Part shown: in pieces, positions 53,298 through 63,764 of the stretch
Layout: each line of letters opens with the position of its first letter
How positions within the stretch are numbered: the stretch's first letter is position 1
From: Taxillus chinensis
Lineage: Eukaryota; Streptophyta; Magnoliopsida; Santalales; Loranthaceae
DNA: 64,000 bases
Assembly (NCBI GenBank): GCA_023512835.1
Contig: JAKCVP010000391.1
Coordinates: 1-64,000 of the forward strand
Direction: 5' to 3'
The notes under the pieces: generated by a model
What the model saw: the letters and a program-made list of their open reading frames with translations, nothing else
What the model was told of the DNA's origin: nothing
Databases searched by the model: none
Program-made: the position numbers and the translations under genes

Positions 53298-54850
53298 CTT
53301 GTCTGTCGGATTCTTGTGCTGGAAAGGTGTTGGAAGCGACGTCGACTCAGGAAGCGGGCATTGGCGTTACTAAGTAATGGCGAGCCAGTTCTTCGAGAAT
53401 GACGACACGAGGCATTCTGCGAACCTTTTGGCGCGAGCGTCTACCGTCGAAGGCAGATGAGATGATTATTGATCTGTGGCGACAGTCGCATTAGCCCCGC
53501 TCATATAGCGGACAACGGTGCTTGGCTTGGTATAACTCTGTGCGTTTAGCCAGTCTGCCGTGCTTCGGGACCTTTTCTCGACCAGACTCATGGCTTTCCA
53601 TCACGGCTCGGTACTTTCTGACCGTTTGTTGCTCTCGATTGAGGCGATTGCCAGACGAAAGCAGGCAGAGATGCCTCGAGAATGACGGACAGGGAGAGCG
53701 CCGATCACCCGGCGGCTGTCGACGATCCGACCTGCCACTCCCTTGCGCACTTTGCTTCAAGCATCACGTCTTCACCCTGCACTTCAGACTTTGCAAAGTG
53801 GCTGATCTACTGTTCTACTAGTACAGACAGTAGACATGCACCTCGACTTGTTAGGCGCACTACCATCTGCTCGAGGAGTCCAGTAGCCTACGCTTGACCG
53901 CGGCGCACCCCTCAGGCTCTCTCAAACGCTAGACCCACCAGGATCATGGACCGACAGATAGACTACACTGGATCCCTGCTTTGCATAGATTCAATAAAGT
54001 CGCACGGTGAAGAACAAAAACACTTCTTGGACCTATCCCTGGTAGATTTAGGCTGCTTCGCATTGGCCAACACTTGTGCAGCGGCTCATGTCATCCTGCG
54101 CTGAACACAAACGACGCATGCGCACCCAATGCACAACTGACCTTTGACTCATCTCGAATCCATGTCCACACTCTAGACGGATTCTGTAACCCAAACTACT
54201 GGATCTGCATTTACTTCTCAGAAGCACTCGTGCTATTCAATGAAATTCAATAGCATTCGATGGGTCCGTGGAACTTTGAGAGAACCCCAAGGCTCACAAA
54301 GGCTACGCTCAAGGCTGGCGGGCGAGTGTGATTAGCGCACAGCTGCAGCTTGCGTCCTTCTGTAATGATTTCCGGGGCGGACCACTGACTCTGTACGGTG
54401 TTTGCAAGCACCGAGTGTCTCAGTGGACTTGCTGGTAAGTCACCGCTCATACTAGACGCTGTGGTCGGAATGAACTCGCCAAGCATTGTTCACCATGATT
54501 TCGAAAGCCTTTCATGTGTGCTTCCAGTCCTCGATTACTGCATTGCTTACCTTGCACGTTAATGAGGCTGTCTGATCGTCCTAAATCGAAATGATGATGG
54601 CAGGACTTTTGATGAAGCTACTTTGCCAATGAAATCTCAACCTTTGATGAGAAGGCAAACACAGGTAGATCGCTGACAGACAAGACTCGAAGAGAACATC
54701 GTGAGACCATCCCGCCCAGGTTGGGCACTTGGCAGCTGCGCCGCGTGGGGCCCCCTTAACCCACCATCGCGGTAGCACATGTATATAAGCATCCCCGAAG
54801 CAGACCCACAGTTTCCAGCGTAAAGTCTCTCCCAAAACGACTGTCGTCCA
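53298..54850. other. Divergent intergenic region, no supported gene
   Basis: About 1.55 kb between divergent small genes. Slightly more AT-rich around 54100-54600. No recognisable element. TATATAAGC at 54781-54789 is a TATA-like word 62 bases before the ATG at 54851. Confidence 0.45.
54781..54789 (+). promoter_or_regulatory. TATA-like element upstream of 54851 gene
   Basis: TATATAAGC sits about 60-70 bases before the start codon, a plausible position for a fungal TATA box. Not tested. Confidence 0.4.
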
Positions 54851-55443
54851 ATGGCCTCCCGGAACAAGAAGCGTCTCTATATCGCCCTGTACCCCAATAA
54901 TGTGACAAATAGCGACACCAAGAAATCAAGGTGAGTGAACATATCAGCAATGCACGACATCACATCTTCTAAGCTGTACGTAGCTATCATTGGGCGTTCC
55001 TCGTTGGTCCCAAATTCGAAAAAAGCTTGCCCGTTCCAGGAACACGCTATCATGTGAAGAATGTTGCAGCGAATAAACGTAGTGCTGGCGCTTGGATCTA
55101 CGAGGAGACCATTGTCCCAAACGTTGCAGATACTGTCAATCTACTGGGGCGTATCCTCATCGCAAAGATTGAAGATGAGCGAGGATTAGTCACCATTTTG
55201 AGGACGACCCCGACAAAGCAGGGCGATTCCAATTGGCATTGTTGCACCTGGATTGCCGAAGTTCTCTCTCGTTTGGCAGAGGACGGTAAGGTAGTCGGGA
55301 CCTCCCAGCTCGATTGGGCAACCATTGAACCCAAAGCGCACGAGTACATTGACGGCAAGAAGTCAGCTGGAAGGTATGAGGTGGACGGTGATGGCCCGAG
55401 GCCGACGTATGACCTGCTTACTGAGAAGGAGATAAACCCTTGA
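54851..55443 (+). CDS. Conserved fungal protein of unknown function (DUF6914-like)
   Basis: Two exons (intron 54931-54983, GTGAGT to CGTAG) give 179 residues. Seen: KKRLYIALYPNNV, then after splicing SYHWAFLVGPKFEKSLPVPG, TRYHVKN, WIYEE, ILIAKIEDERGLVTILRTTP, CTWIAEVLSRLAEDGKVVG and KKSAGRYEVDGDGP. I remember this arrangement from an ascomycete-specific family, which I believe is DUF6914, with a permuted-papain-like look (paired His/Cys), but its function is unknown to me. The stop codon is only 23 bases from that of the convergent phosphotransferase-like gene. Confidence 0.72.
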
Positions 55444-55466
55444 CGACTGGGATGCCGCGAATCATG

Positions 55467-56555
55467 TCAGAAATCACCCCACCATCTGTTCCGAGTGTTT
55501 TCCATCTTCACCACTTCGGATGGAACGGGGTCGAGAAACTCATCAACGATGGAAGGCCAACGAGTGAAGACGTGGCCTGTCCATTTCGCAGTGGTATGCT
55601 CCCAGTACGTGGGAAACCAGCCGGCGCATTCCCAGTCAATGACGACCGGCACGTCGTCTGGCCGAACAAGGATGTTGCCCCCGTTGAGATCAGCGTGTGT
55701 GAACACTGGGGCTGGCCACGGCGAGTCCTGCAGAGAGATCATATCTCTGAGATCTTGCAAGTCCTGCAGCAGCTCTGCAGACTCGTTCTGCACCTCAGGC
55801 TTCACGCTAGGAGCATCCATAGTCAAGCCTTGTCGCAACCAAGCATGAAACTCGTGAATAGTTTCAAACGGTCCAAATCTTTGTGGTGCCCATGGTATGC
55901 GTGGATCAGTCAGACTGCCACCGCAGCAGCTTTCGACGCGAGTTCCAGGAGGTGGTGAGATATCCCTCATGCTCTTCAGCGCCGTCTTGAGCGTTGCGCA
56001 CACCTTGTGTCGTCGATTAAAGGCGATAGTGTCTAATCGCTCTCACTTGATGCGCTCCATGACCATGTACGCCATTCCCTTGTGAACAAAGGCGCAGTGA
56101 ACCTTGGGCACGACTATCGAAGTATTCTCTGCGATAAAGCGCATTGTGACAGCCTCAGTCAGATGTGTTCTCGTGCCAACCTTGACAATCTTGCCCTTCG
56201 TTATTGGTATACATGTTCCTTTTCTTTTAAAAAGATGCGCGATAGTCCTCAGAGCCACACGCACGAGCAGACGCGTATACCAAGAGTCGTTGATTGCGAG
56301 ATGCTCAGTTCCCTCATAATTACGAGTCACATCCTGCTGGTTCTCGAACGAGGGACTCACGCAGCCACCGGCCGGCTTCTGTGGCATAGCATGCTGTCGT
56401 TCGAGCTGTGCACGAAAGTGGCAAGGCTGCGTAGATATGGTTGCAGTTGCAGTGTGCGCTTCGCAAGTGAGTTGCGACGTCGATGATGACAGAAGAGGGG
56501 GCAAGTGACATCGATTGAAACATGGATCCATCTGCGAAAAGTGCTGACTAAGCAC
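55467..56555 (-). pseudogene. Aminoglycoside-phosphotransferase (APH)-like gene with in-frame stop
   Basis: One frame runs from about 56555 to 55467, broken only by TGA at 56043-56045. Before it: LFKRKGTCIPITKGKIVKVG, EAVTMRFIAENTSIVVPKVH, AYMVMERIK. After it: ERLDTIAFNRRHKVCATLKT, RVESCCGGSLTDPRIPW, RFGPFETIHEFHAWL, catalytic loop THADLNGGNILV and metal loop VVIDWECAGWFPTYWE. Fungal APH-family proteins usually have Gly after MERI-x, so TGA for GGA would be a single substitution. No splice pair removes the stop and keeps the frame and conserved helix. The closest is a 75-base intron that deletes the helix. Kinase residues are otherwise intact. The true start is uncertain, as the first 90 codons are not family-like. 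A fungal APH homologue is not evidence of drug resistance. Confidence 0.68.
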
Positions 56556-56671
56556 ATATATTCGACCTGAAGTTCAAAACTTCGACATCTTCACGATGGT
56601 AACACGTACAGTCCAATCATGTAGGCCATTCGATACAACTTTTTGCTTCTTATCATCTCCGAGGCCACATC
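56556..56671. promoter_or_regulatory. Short divergent promoter, APH-like / DBR1
   Basis: Only 116 bases separate the putative start of the APH-like frame from the DBR1 ATG. The APH start may therefore lie further inside its frame. Confidence 0.35.
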
Positions 56672-58339
56672 ATGGCCGTGGATCGGGCTGTTCGCATCGC
56701 TGTGGAAGGGTGTGGACACGGAACCCTCAACGCAATATACGCGTCTATTCAAAAGGCCTGCGAGCTCAAGGGCTGGAATGGCGTCGACTTGGTCATAATC
56801 GGCGGCGACTTCCAGGTACGTCCTCACAGAGCTGCGAGAAGACTTCAGGCTGACCAGTCGTAGGCAGTTCGAAATGCCTCTGATCTCAATGGTATGGCTG
56901 TGCCTGTAAAGTATCGCGAGATTGGCGACTTTCAAGAGTACTATTCCGGCCAGCGCCTCGCTCCCTACCCCACAATATTCATCGGCGGCAACCACGAGGC
57001 AAGCAATCACAACTGGGAACTGTTCTACGGAGGCTGGGTCGCGCCAAATATATACTTCATGGGAGCAGCAAACGTGGTTCGGATTGGAGGGCTGCGCATA
57101 GCCGGTCTTTCCGGTATCTGGAAGGGCTACGACTACCGCAAGCCGCACTTTGAACGACTGCCTTACAATCAGGACGATTTGAAGTCAATCTACCACGTCC
57201 GGGAGATCGATACCCGGCGCTTGCTTCAGATAACCTCGCAGGTCGACATCGGACTTAGCCACGACTGGCCGAGCGGAGTCGAGTGGATGGGGGATCATGA
57301 GCAACTCTTTAGATTCAAGCCGTACTTTCGAGAAGACGCACAGAGAGGCCAACTGGGTAGTATCGCTGCAATGGACGTGTTGAAATGGCTGCGACCCTAC
57401 CATTGGTTCAGTGCACATTTGCATTGCCGTTACGCAGCAATCGTGAAGCACAGGACATCTGAGGTTAAGAGCACTGGCAGGGCTGAGGATGCCCTGCCCG
57501 AGGGATCGAACCCTGCGCCTTCCACTCTTGTTCAGAACGACGATGAGATTGACTTGGATCTGGATGACGACACGGGTGTCGAGGCTGACGAACAGCATCA
57601 GCCTGTGCCTGCACCATCATTGCCGAATCAAGAGCGCACAGACGAGAACGGCGGGACAGGGACAAGCGCAAGCGTCAGTGAAGACATACGCGCCCAACTT
57701 CCAGCATCCTTTGCTCGTCCGGAACCGGCGTCGCAAATGCCAGAACCAGCGAATGAGATTTTCAATGATGAGACTCGATTTCTAGCACTATCAAAATGTT
57801 TGGCGGGACAGAATTTCCTTCAGCTAGTCGAGATCAAACCTCAGCAGGGCGCCTGTTCGTCAGAACAAGCAGAGCCTCTACGCCTGGAGTACGACCCTGA
57901 GTGGCTTGCCATCACAAGGGCATTTGCAGATCACATCAAGGTCGGAGATCCAAATGCTTATGTGCCTCGGGACGCAGGGCGCGGAAGCTATCATGTAAAA
58001 ATAGAGCAGGAGAGGGCTTGGGTTGAGGAGATGATTGTCAAGACAGGCAAGCTGTGTATCCCCAACAACTTCACCATGACGGCTCCAGGGTACGACGCGA
58101 GCGAAGGCATTGCCAACCCGCCACTTCCAACAGAGTACAACAACCCTCAGACGCAGGCATTCTGCTCGCTTCTCGAGATCAGCAATCCTTTTGCCTCGAG
58201 TGAAGCCGAGGTTCAGGCTCGGATGGAGCAAGGACCTCGACCTGCGAACGATCGCCCTCGGCGAGGTGGGTCTAGCGGCGGATTCCGTGGCGGGCGAGGC
58301 AGAGGTCGGGGAGGACGTGGCAAAGGTCGTGGACGCTGA
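56672..58339 (+). CDS. DBR1: RNA lariat debranching enzyme DBR1
   Basis: Cleaves the 2'-5' bond of excised intron lariats in the nucleus. Two exons (intron 56816-56863, 48 bases, CTGAC branch) give 539 residues. Metallophosphatase motifs: VEGCGHG (His 16), IIGGDFQ (44-48), FIGGNHEASNH, RIAGLSGIWKGYDYRKPHFE, IGLSHDWPSG and SAHLHCRYAA. A disordered acidic insert (about 245-315, with a run of Asp) separates the catalytic part from the C-terminal DBR1 domain (YDPEWLAITRAF, PNNFTMTAPGY, NPQTQAFCSLL). The last 30 residues form an RGG/RG-rich tail (GGFRGGRGRGRGGRGKGRGR), which yeast Dbr1 lacks. All catalytic residues look intact. Confidence 0.94.
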
Positions 58340-59437
58340 CGACTGAGGTAGACTCTCCATGTCAGCAGCAGCAGCAGTCGTCACGCTGCGCCGTCACGCG
58401 CGGGCGCGCAAGCTGCGGAGAATTGCGAGTATGGAGGAGCAGTGAGCAGATGGTGTGCTCTGCGGCGCTAGTGAGACCCTGCGCCTCGACTGCTGCAGTC
58501 GGTTGGCCCCATTACGACGTGTGGCAGAAGTGACTGCCCAGCTATTTTGGTCGGCATGGACGATTGCGCTGATCGCCGTGTCTGTGCCGCCACGAATGCG
58601 CTGCTGAGTCTCTGAGTCTCTGGGTCGATGGATCGAGGCGTTGGCAGAGTTCAGACGAGTGCAGACAGAGTGGGCAAGACAGGACGACGGCAGTGGGTGG
58701 ACAGCGACCCGTGGTTGGCGACGTGCCACACCATCGTGTATCGACAATGACGAAGCCTCCTGCCTGCCTACCTACATCCACTATCCTTCCCCAGATCACC
58801 CGCGCTGCATGACGACGACGGCTCTCACACCTCACCATGCTTATCTTTACGGCCAGCGCCCCCCGTTTCATCTGTGTCTCGCGAAGCGACCAGAGAGCCG
58901 ATTTCCTGTCGCTGCCCTCTCACCTCCTTCCTAGGTAGCCGCCCGGCACACTGGCCGACCGCTTTCGTCGCCCAGCAGAGGCCCAAGCACTCGCTTCCAA
59001 ACTCTACACTGCCCCACTGGAGCCGCCCGAGCCCTAGACGTCCAACATTCTAAAGTCTAAACTCTCTCTGCTGTCTGCCTGAGCACGGTCACCACGCTGC
59101 ACCGCTCTCCAGACCCCGTCGACGTTCCGCGCTCGCCTCATATTCTGGCCATCTTCCCTCGCCATCCACTCCTCTAGTCTGGACTACGTCTCCACCTCGC
59201 CGTGACACGTTCAAGGCGAACTCAACGACCAGACGGCCCAAGCAAGAGATATTATTAGCGTGCCCAAGTCCCGCTCGACTTGTCAGGATACTTCGTATCC
59301 TATCATCCGTACTTCGGACGATCTCCCCTCACATCCCGTTCTTCTTCGTCCCGTCTACCTCGTGGCATTCTCTGCCTTTATCCTGCCTCAGCCTCTCGCC
59401 AGTCCCTTCCTGGTGCCATACACAACAGCCGCAGGCC
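58340..59437 (+). other. Intergenic and long pyrimidine-rich leader
   Basis: About 1.1 kb with no supported gene. It holds an (AGC)n run near 58363-58377, TACCTAC/CCTAGGTAG words at 58768-58776 and 58932-58940, and a C/T-rich stretch toward 59438. Confidence 0.45.
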
Positions 59438-60715
59438 ATGTCTGACTCACGTCCCTCTCTCACTGTCCTCTCCCTCTCCGATCCCGCCACATCGAGAGAT
59501 TCGGAGCTGGCGCCAGAGAATCTCGAATTCGAGACAAAGGCAACACTCACAGAGCCCTTTCCGCTGCTCATCAGCCCTTTCGACTATGCTCAACTTTCGC
59601 CTTTGACACCTTACAGGACATCAAACCACCACCACTCGCACCCCTCGGTCTCGTCCTTCTCCTCGTCGCTATCAGACTCATCAACTTATTCTCCCATCGC
59701 GACCAACTATCAAACCCCAGCTCACTCACGACAACCCTCCTCGTCAGCTTGTCTTGCTACAACCCCTGAGACGGAGCCAGATTCATCAGCACTCGCAGTG
59801 CATGAAGCCGTGCTCTCGCTCTCTCCTTCTCCTGATAAGCCAAGCCAAGCCTGCACCAAGCCAACGTCGTCACATCACGCGCCGCGCCCATCCTTGAGCA
59901 TTTCCACCTCGCCAATCGCCATCCCCTCGTCACACTCGGGCCCTCGACCCTCGAGATTCAAGGAGGAACTAGCATCACCCGCGCCTTGCCCCAGTAGTCC
60001 GAGCAGATCCCTCGACACAATCCTCAGAGAGCACGCGGCGTCGCTGGGCTCCTCATCACCGCTGAATCCCACGCGCGAGCTGAGCCCAGGACATGCTCGT
60101 GACAAACCACTGCGATCCGCCGCCCGTGCACTGCTCACGCCGTTTCGTCCGCGCGCACAGACACTGAATCACGTATCGCCGACGCGCCCGGCGATTTCTC
60201 AGCCTAGTATGCCCACTGAATCGCTCAAGCGCTCTTCGCGAGATTTTGAGCGAACAGACAATTTCCCTGCGCCGCCGGCACCATCGCCACCGACTCTACC
60301 TGACCTTTCCTTTTCAAGAATTCTAGATTCACAGCACGAGAATGCCGACTCCACAGATTCACATGCAGCTCAACCAATCTCCTTACCCCCATCGCCCCGG
60401 AATTCACTACACTCTACCTCTGCATCAGATTGTAGCCCGAGAATATTCAAACGACAACACGCATCGACGACGCATTTAGTCACGCGCACGACAAATCTCT
60501 CTGAAGAAGGCGCCAGTCCTCACGGGCATAAACGGGGCAAATCCTCCTCGTGGACTGCTGGACGGGATGAAGACTCTCGGCACAAAAGGACGCAGAATTC
60601 GATTGATAGCGCGTGTGGAATGCGCTCTGGTTTTGGATCTGCTTCCGGCGATGAAGACTGCTCAAAGAGGGCGGCGCGGTCGAGAATTCGCTTGTTTAGG
60701 GGTTTCAAGTCGTGA
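59438..60715 (+). CDS. Ser/Pro-rich disordered protein, unknown
   Basis: A single 425-residue frame, about one third Ser plus Pro. No domain. Local features: a His run (SNHHHSHPS), poly-Ser tracts, a basic helix-like patch (RDKPLRSAARALLTPFRPRA, about 220-240) and an Arg-rich C-terminus (AARSRIRLFRGFKS). Many SP/TP sites suggest proline-directed phosphorylation. Codon composition and length make it a believable gene, but I cannot assign a role. No splice signals needed. Confidence 0.5.
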   Translation: MSDSRPSLTVLSLSDPATSRDSELAPENLEFETKATLTEPFPLLISPFDYAQLSPLTPYRTSNHHHSHPSVSSFSSSLSDSSTYSPIATNYQTPAHSRQPSSSACLATTPETEPDSSALAVHEAVLSLSPSPDKPSQACTKPTSSHHAPRPSLSISTSPIAIPSSHSGPRPSRFKEELASPAPCPSSPSRSLDTILREHAASLGSSSPLNPTRELSPGHARDKPLRSAARALLTPFRPRAQTLNHVSPTRPAISQPSMPTESLKRSSRDFERTDNFPAPPAPSPPTLPDLSFSRILDSQHENADSTDSHAAQPISLPPSPRNSLHSTSASDCSPRIFKRQHASTTHLVTRTTNLSEEGASPHGHKRGKSSSWTAGRDEDSRHKRTQNSIDSACGMRSGFGSASGDEDCSKRAARSRIRLFRGFKS

Positions 60716-61113
60716 TTGCACTTTTGAAAGGTTAGGGCGTGTCATTTGCATATCATTCATCGCCTGGAGCGATGCAGGCATGCTACGCGGAGGGCATTGA
60801 CGAAGATCTGCGACGGATAATGAGATACCCATGCATATGAATGCGACGGATAATGGCACGAGTCGGCTTTCAAGGGCAAGGTGACTATTATATTAGAGAC
60901 CCGTCATGTTGACATGAGGGGGACATATTCATGACTAGCCCTGCCTGTGCTAAGCTCATCACAGAGGAGCAGACCAAAACGACTTAATGATAAATAATGA
61001 TTCCAGTCACGATGCCCGCTCGTCCCCATCAACTTCTTAGTGATTTTGCATAACCGCTGTTTCCCTTGACCTCTCTAATTGTTCTTTCCCTTTGATCGTA
61101 TTGGACTTCTCGT
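60716..61113. other. Convergent 3' spacer, no gene
   Basis: About 400 bases between two converging genes, moderately AT-rich. A GATAATG/ATGCATATGAATGCG segment is repeated loosely near 60815-60855. Confidence 0.4.
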
Positions 61114-62786
61114 TCAGGGCCCATATGCACGGAGGTTGTTAGGACCAGTCAGGCCTGCTATAGCCGCATCAATGACTTCCTGAGATGATCTTGGCTGATG
61201 ACCCGCAGACTTTTTGGGCTTTGAGCTGGCCACAGAAGGCATCCTTGCACTTTGGGCTGCATCACGAGAAGTTGCGCCGGCATTGTCGAGGCTGCTGCGA
61301 GCTCCTTCCGAAGGGCCAGCTGCATGGGCTCGAGACTGTACATTGCTAGTAGCTCGAGCACGCCCATGAGATGCGGGCACGGACGAAGAAAGCTCATCCT
61401 CATGGCTCACGGAAGGCCCTCTTGAATGGATGGGAGTCTTGCGCTCTGGGATGGCAGGTGCTGTCAGTGGTTTTTTCCGGTACGTGGACGCTCCCTTATC
61501 ATGCTTGACATCGATTGCCAGAGCTTCGGCTCTTCGGACGACCTCCTCGGCTTCGCGATTAAGCCTTGTCTGATCTTCGAGCCTGTATGCGATTGTAGTA
61601 GCAGAGGTGTTTGAAGACCCACTGGCGGTGTAATAGGTCGATTCAGAGCCATCCCGCGTTCTCGTGTGTGTGAACTCGAAAGGCGCTGATTGACCCGTGA
61701 TGATTGCACCTTCTTCCAGACGTGCTGGATGGATCCAAGTGGTTTCAGTACGTCGAATGCCGTCTGTGGTCACATAAGACTTTTCGTCCTTCTTGTAAAC
61801 CTCGCGTAGCCAAGGGTAGGGATTCTCGCCGGTGGCGTTCGCAATCGGGTTTGCCACGATAGTCCAGCTTTGAGACTGACCGGGGACTTCGCCAGGGGGC
61901 GCGGGAATTTCGACCAGGGCACCACCTGGCCCAAGAGGGGCATAATGCTTGGCTGGAAGGACCCGCACGTCCTTCACAGGCAGAATACGGTGGATGACGT
62001 GATGATTGTGAATGTGCCTGGTGATGAGCTCTCTGCGCTCCTCGTGCTCAGTAGGTCGGATCGTCTCGTGCACGACCGGACGATTCCAGGTGACATTTGA
62101 ATCAGTCTCCACTGTACGCTCTGTGATATTTGACTCGTCGACATGAATTGGGTGCACGGGGCTGCGACCATCACTGGGATTAGGGTGCTGCTCAGACCGA
62201 TGGGCATGCGACGGCGTAAATGCTGCACTCGACGCAGGCACAATTGGCTGAGATGACCGATTCTGCTCCTGCGCCCTTCCGGGACTTTTGGTAGGTGGTA
62301 AAGGAAGGGCCGTGGCAAAGGCATCGGCAATTGGCGTATTCGTGTTTTTTGCAAGCGCTTCCTTGACATTCGACGAGCCGTGCGCTTGATTCTGATGAAA
62401 CAATGGCGGGGCTGGCAAGGGCTTGTCGATACTTGTCCTCGCAACAGGAGACCCTTGTGCAGAATCGAGGCCACCCTGTTGCTGAGGGCCCTTGTCTGGT
62501 ACTCTTAGCTCGTGCTGCGATAGCTCAGGTGAGTGATCATCTGCAATTTGCGTTGGACCCGAAGAAGCTGGCGCGCGATACGATGAAGGAGGTTGGTTCG
62601 CGAGAGGCATTTCAGGGCAGAGATTACCGGGCCTAATTGGAAGATCCTCGCCCTTCGATGATTCCGTTAGTGGAGAACCTCTCATCAGGTGGGAACAATA
62701 AGGCTCACAGCTGACTTAGGCCGAGGCGCAGTACCACTACCTACACTTTTCCGACGCAAACGCTTCAGAACATCTGCAGCACCCAT
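61114..62786 (-). CDS. Large disordered protein with a conserved His-rich core, unknown
   Basis: Two exons (intron 62653-62708, GTGAGC donor, CACTAAC branch, GAAG acceptor) give 538 residues starting MGAADVLKRLRRKSVGSG. Exon 1 alone would stop six codons into the intron, and exon 2 alone lacks the basic start. The first 200 residues are Pro/Ser/Gln-rich. The middle (about 215-375) is protein-like: RELITRHIHNHHVIHRILPV, KDVRVLPAKHYAPLGPGGAL, GENPYPWLREVYKKDEKSYV, TTDGIRRTETTWIHP and TRTRDGSESTYYTASGSS. The end is disordered and basic. A TTACAG acceptor-like site just upstream of the ATG suggests a 5' untranslated intron or another exon. No family recognised with confidence. Confidence 0.62.
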
Positions 62787-63029
62787 GACGCCTGTAAGAA
62801 TGAAAACTAAAAGTGTACAGTAGCTGGAGTGGTGATTATTGCAACACAGCAATTGCTGGTGTCTGTTCTTTGGCGACTGCGAATGGGGCTGTCTGTTCTG
62901 AGGGTCCGTACCAGGAGCTCTTGGTAAACTAGTACATTCAGTCAAACGGCTCGAGTCGGACAATTAAGGCGCTGACCTGTTCGGCAATGGGTGTGGTACC
63001 GACTGCACTGAAAGAAGTCCTTGGCTCGC

Positions 63030-63764
63030 CTACTCAAGGTCAGTCTTAAGCTGGCCAGTCATCGTGCTGGGCCGCAAGGCATCACGCGGGAGCGGAGCCG
63101 TACTTGTTTGATGCTGATTCTGCGCTGCGCGAAGTCTGGATGCTGCCGAAGTTGGGGCGGGCTTCCGTTGAATGGCTGAGACGTTGTCAGACACAGACCG
63201 TTGATTTGAGTTACCATACTTACCGGTGCTGTTTTGAGGGACGGGCTTGGCCTCTGGCACGACTTCCTCCTTCTTCGGTTCGGCTTCATGACATTCCGTT
63301 AGCAAAAATTGAATCAAAGCGCCGTGCTTCCCGTTTGACTCACTAAGTCCGAGTGCGTCTCCCAAAGAAACCTCGTTCTCTTCCTCTATTATGGGATGTG
63401 GGATTCTTGGAGGGGCGCTCGACAGCGTATAGGAACGGTTCTTGCTAAAAGAGTTCCTGCCGTTGCCTTGAGGAGGCACGTCACCAAATTCTGGAGTCGG
63501 GCCCTCTTTGGAGGTCTCGTATGGCGAGCTGACGAGATCGGCAGGATCCTCGGGTTGAAAGAAGGAGGTTCGCGAACGATTGCGACCGAAGGAGGCGCGG
63601 CCAAATGAGCGCGTAAAATCTGGACGCGAGGTGGAGCGTTCGGAGCCAAAGCCGAAGAAGGAAGAAGCACGAGAGGCGGGCCGCGGCGGGTTGGAGATGG
63701 AGTTCTTGGGATGGGGCGTTGATGAGCTGCGTCTATGGAAGAATCGTCTCAGCGTCTCGGCCAT
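63030..63764 (-). CDS. Ser/Arg-rich protein of unknown function
   Basis: The frame is open for 244 codons from ATG 63764, but two stop-free introns with full signals lie in it: 63284-63343 (60 bases, GTGAGT, GCTAAC, AAG) and 63176-63223 (48 bases, GTAAGT, CTGAC, CTCAG). Splicing gives 208 residues. The start is basic (MAETLRRFFHRRSSS) with phenylalanine-rich SSFFGFGSERSTSRPDFTRS, then an acidic patch (IEEENEVSLGDALGL) and a Lys/Glu patch. No domain recognised. It could be an upstream part of the 61114-62786 gene, since both lie on the same strand 243 bases apart, but a good joining donor is lacking. Confidence 0.55.
   Translation of the reverse strand: MAETLRRFFHRRSSSTPHPKNSISNPPRPASRASSFFGFGSERSTSRPDFTRSFGRASFGRNRSRTSFFQPEDPADLVSSPYETSKEGPTPEFGDVPPQGNGRNSFSKNRSYTLSSAPPRIPHPIIEEENEVSLGDALGLSESNGKHGALIQFLLTECHEAEPKKEEVVPEAKPVPQNSTGKYGNSNQRSVSDNVSAIQRKPAPTSAASRLRAAQNQHQTSTAPLPRDALRPSTMTGQLKTDLE

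Noticed and set aside
55990..56050. Intron removing the APH-like gene stop codon
   Set aside because: The donor GTGAGA exists, but acceptors either make the intron too short (43 bases), shift the frame, or (75 bases) delete a helix expected in the family.
57495..57520. T-arm-like word GGTTCGATCC (minus strand) suggesting a tRNA
   Set aside because: It lies inside the DBR1 coding frame, the stem does not pair over five bases, and no acceptor or anticodon arm can be built around it.
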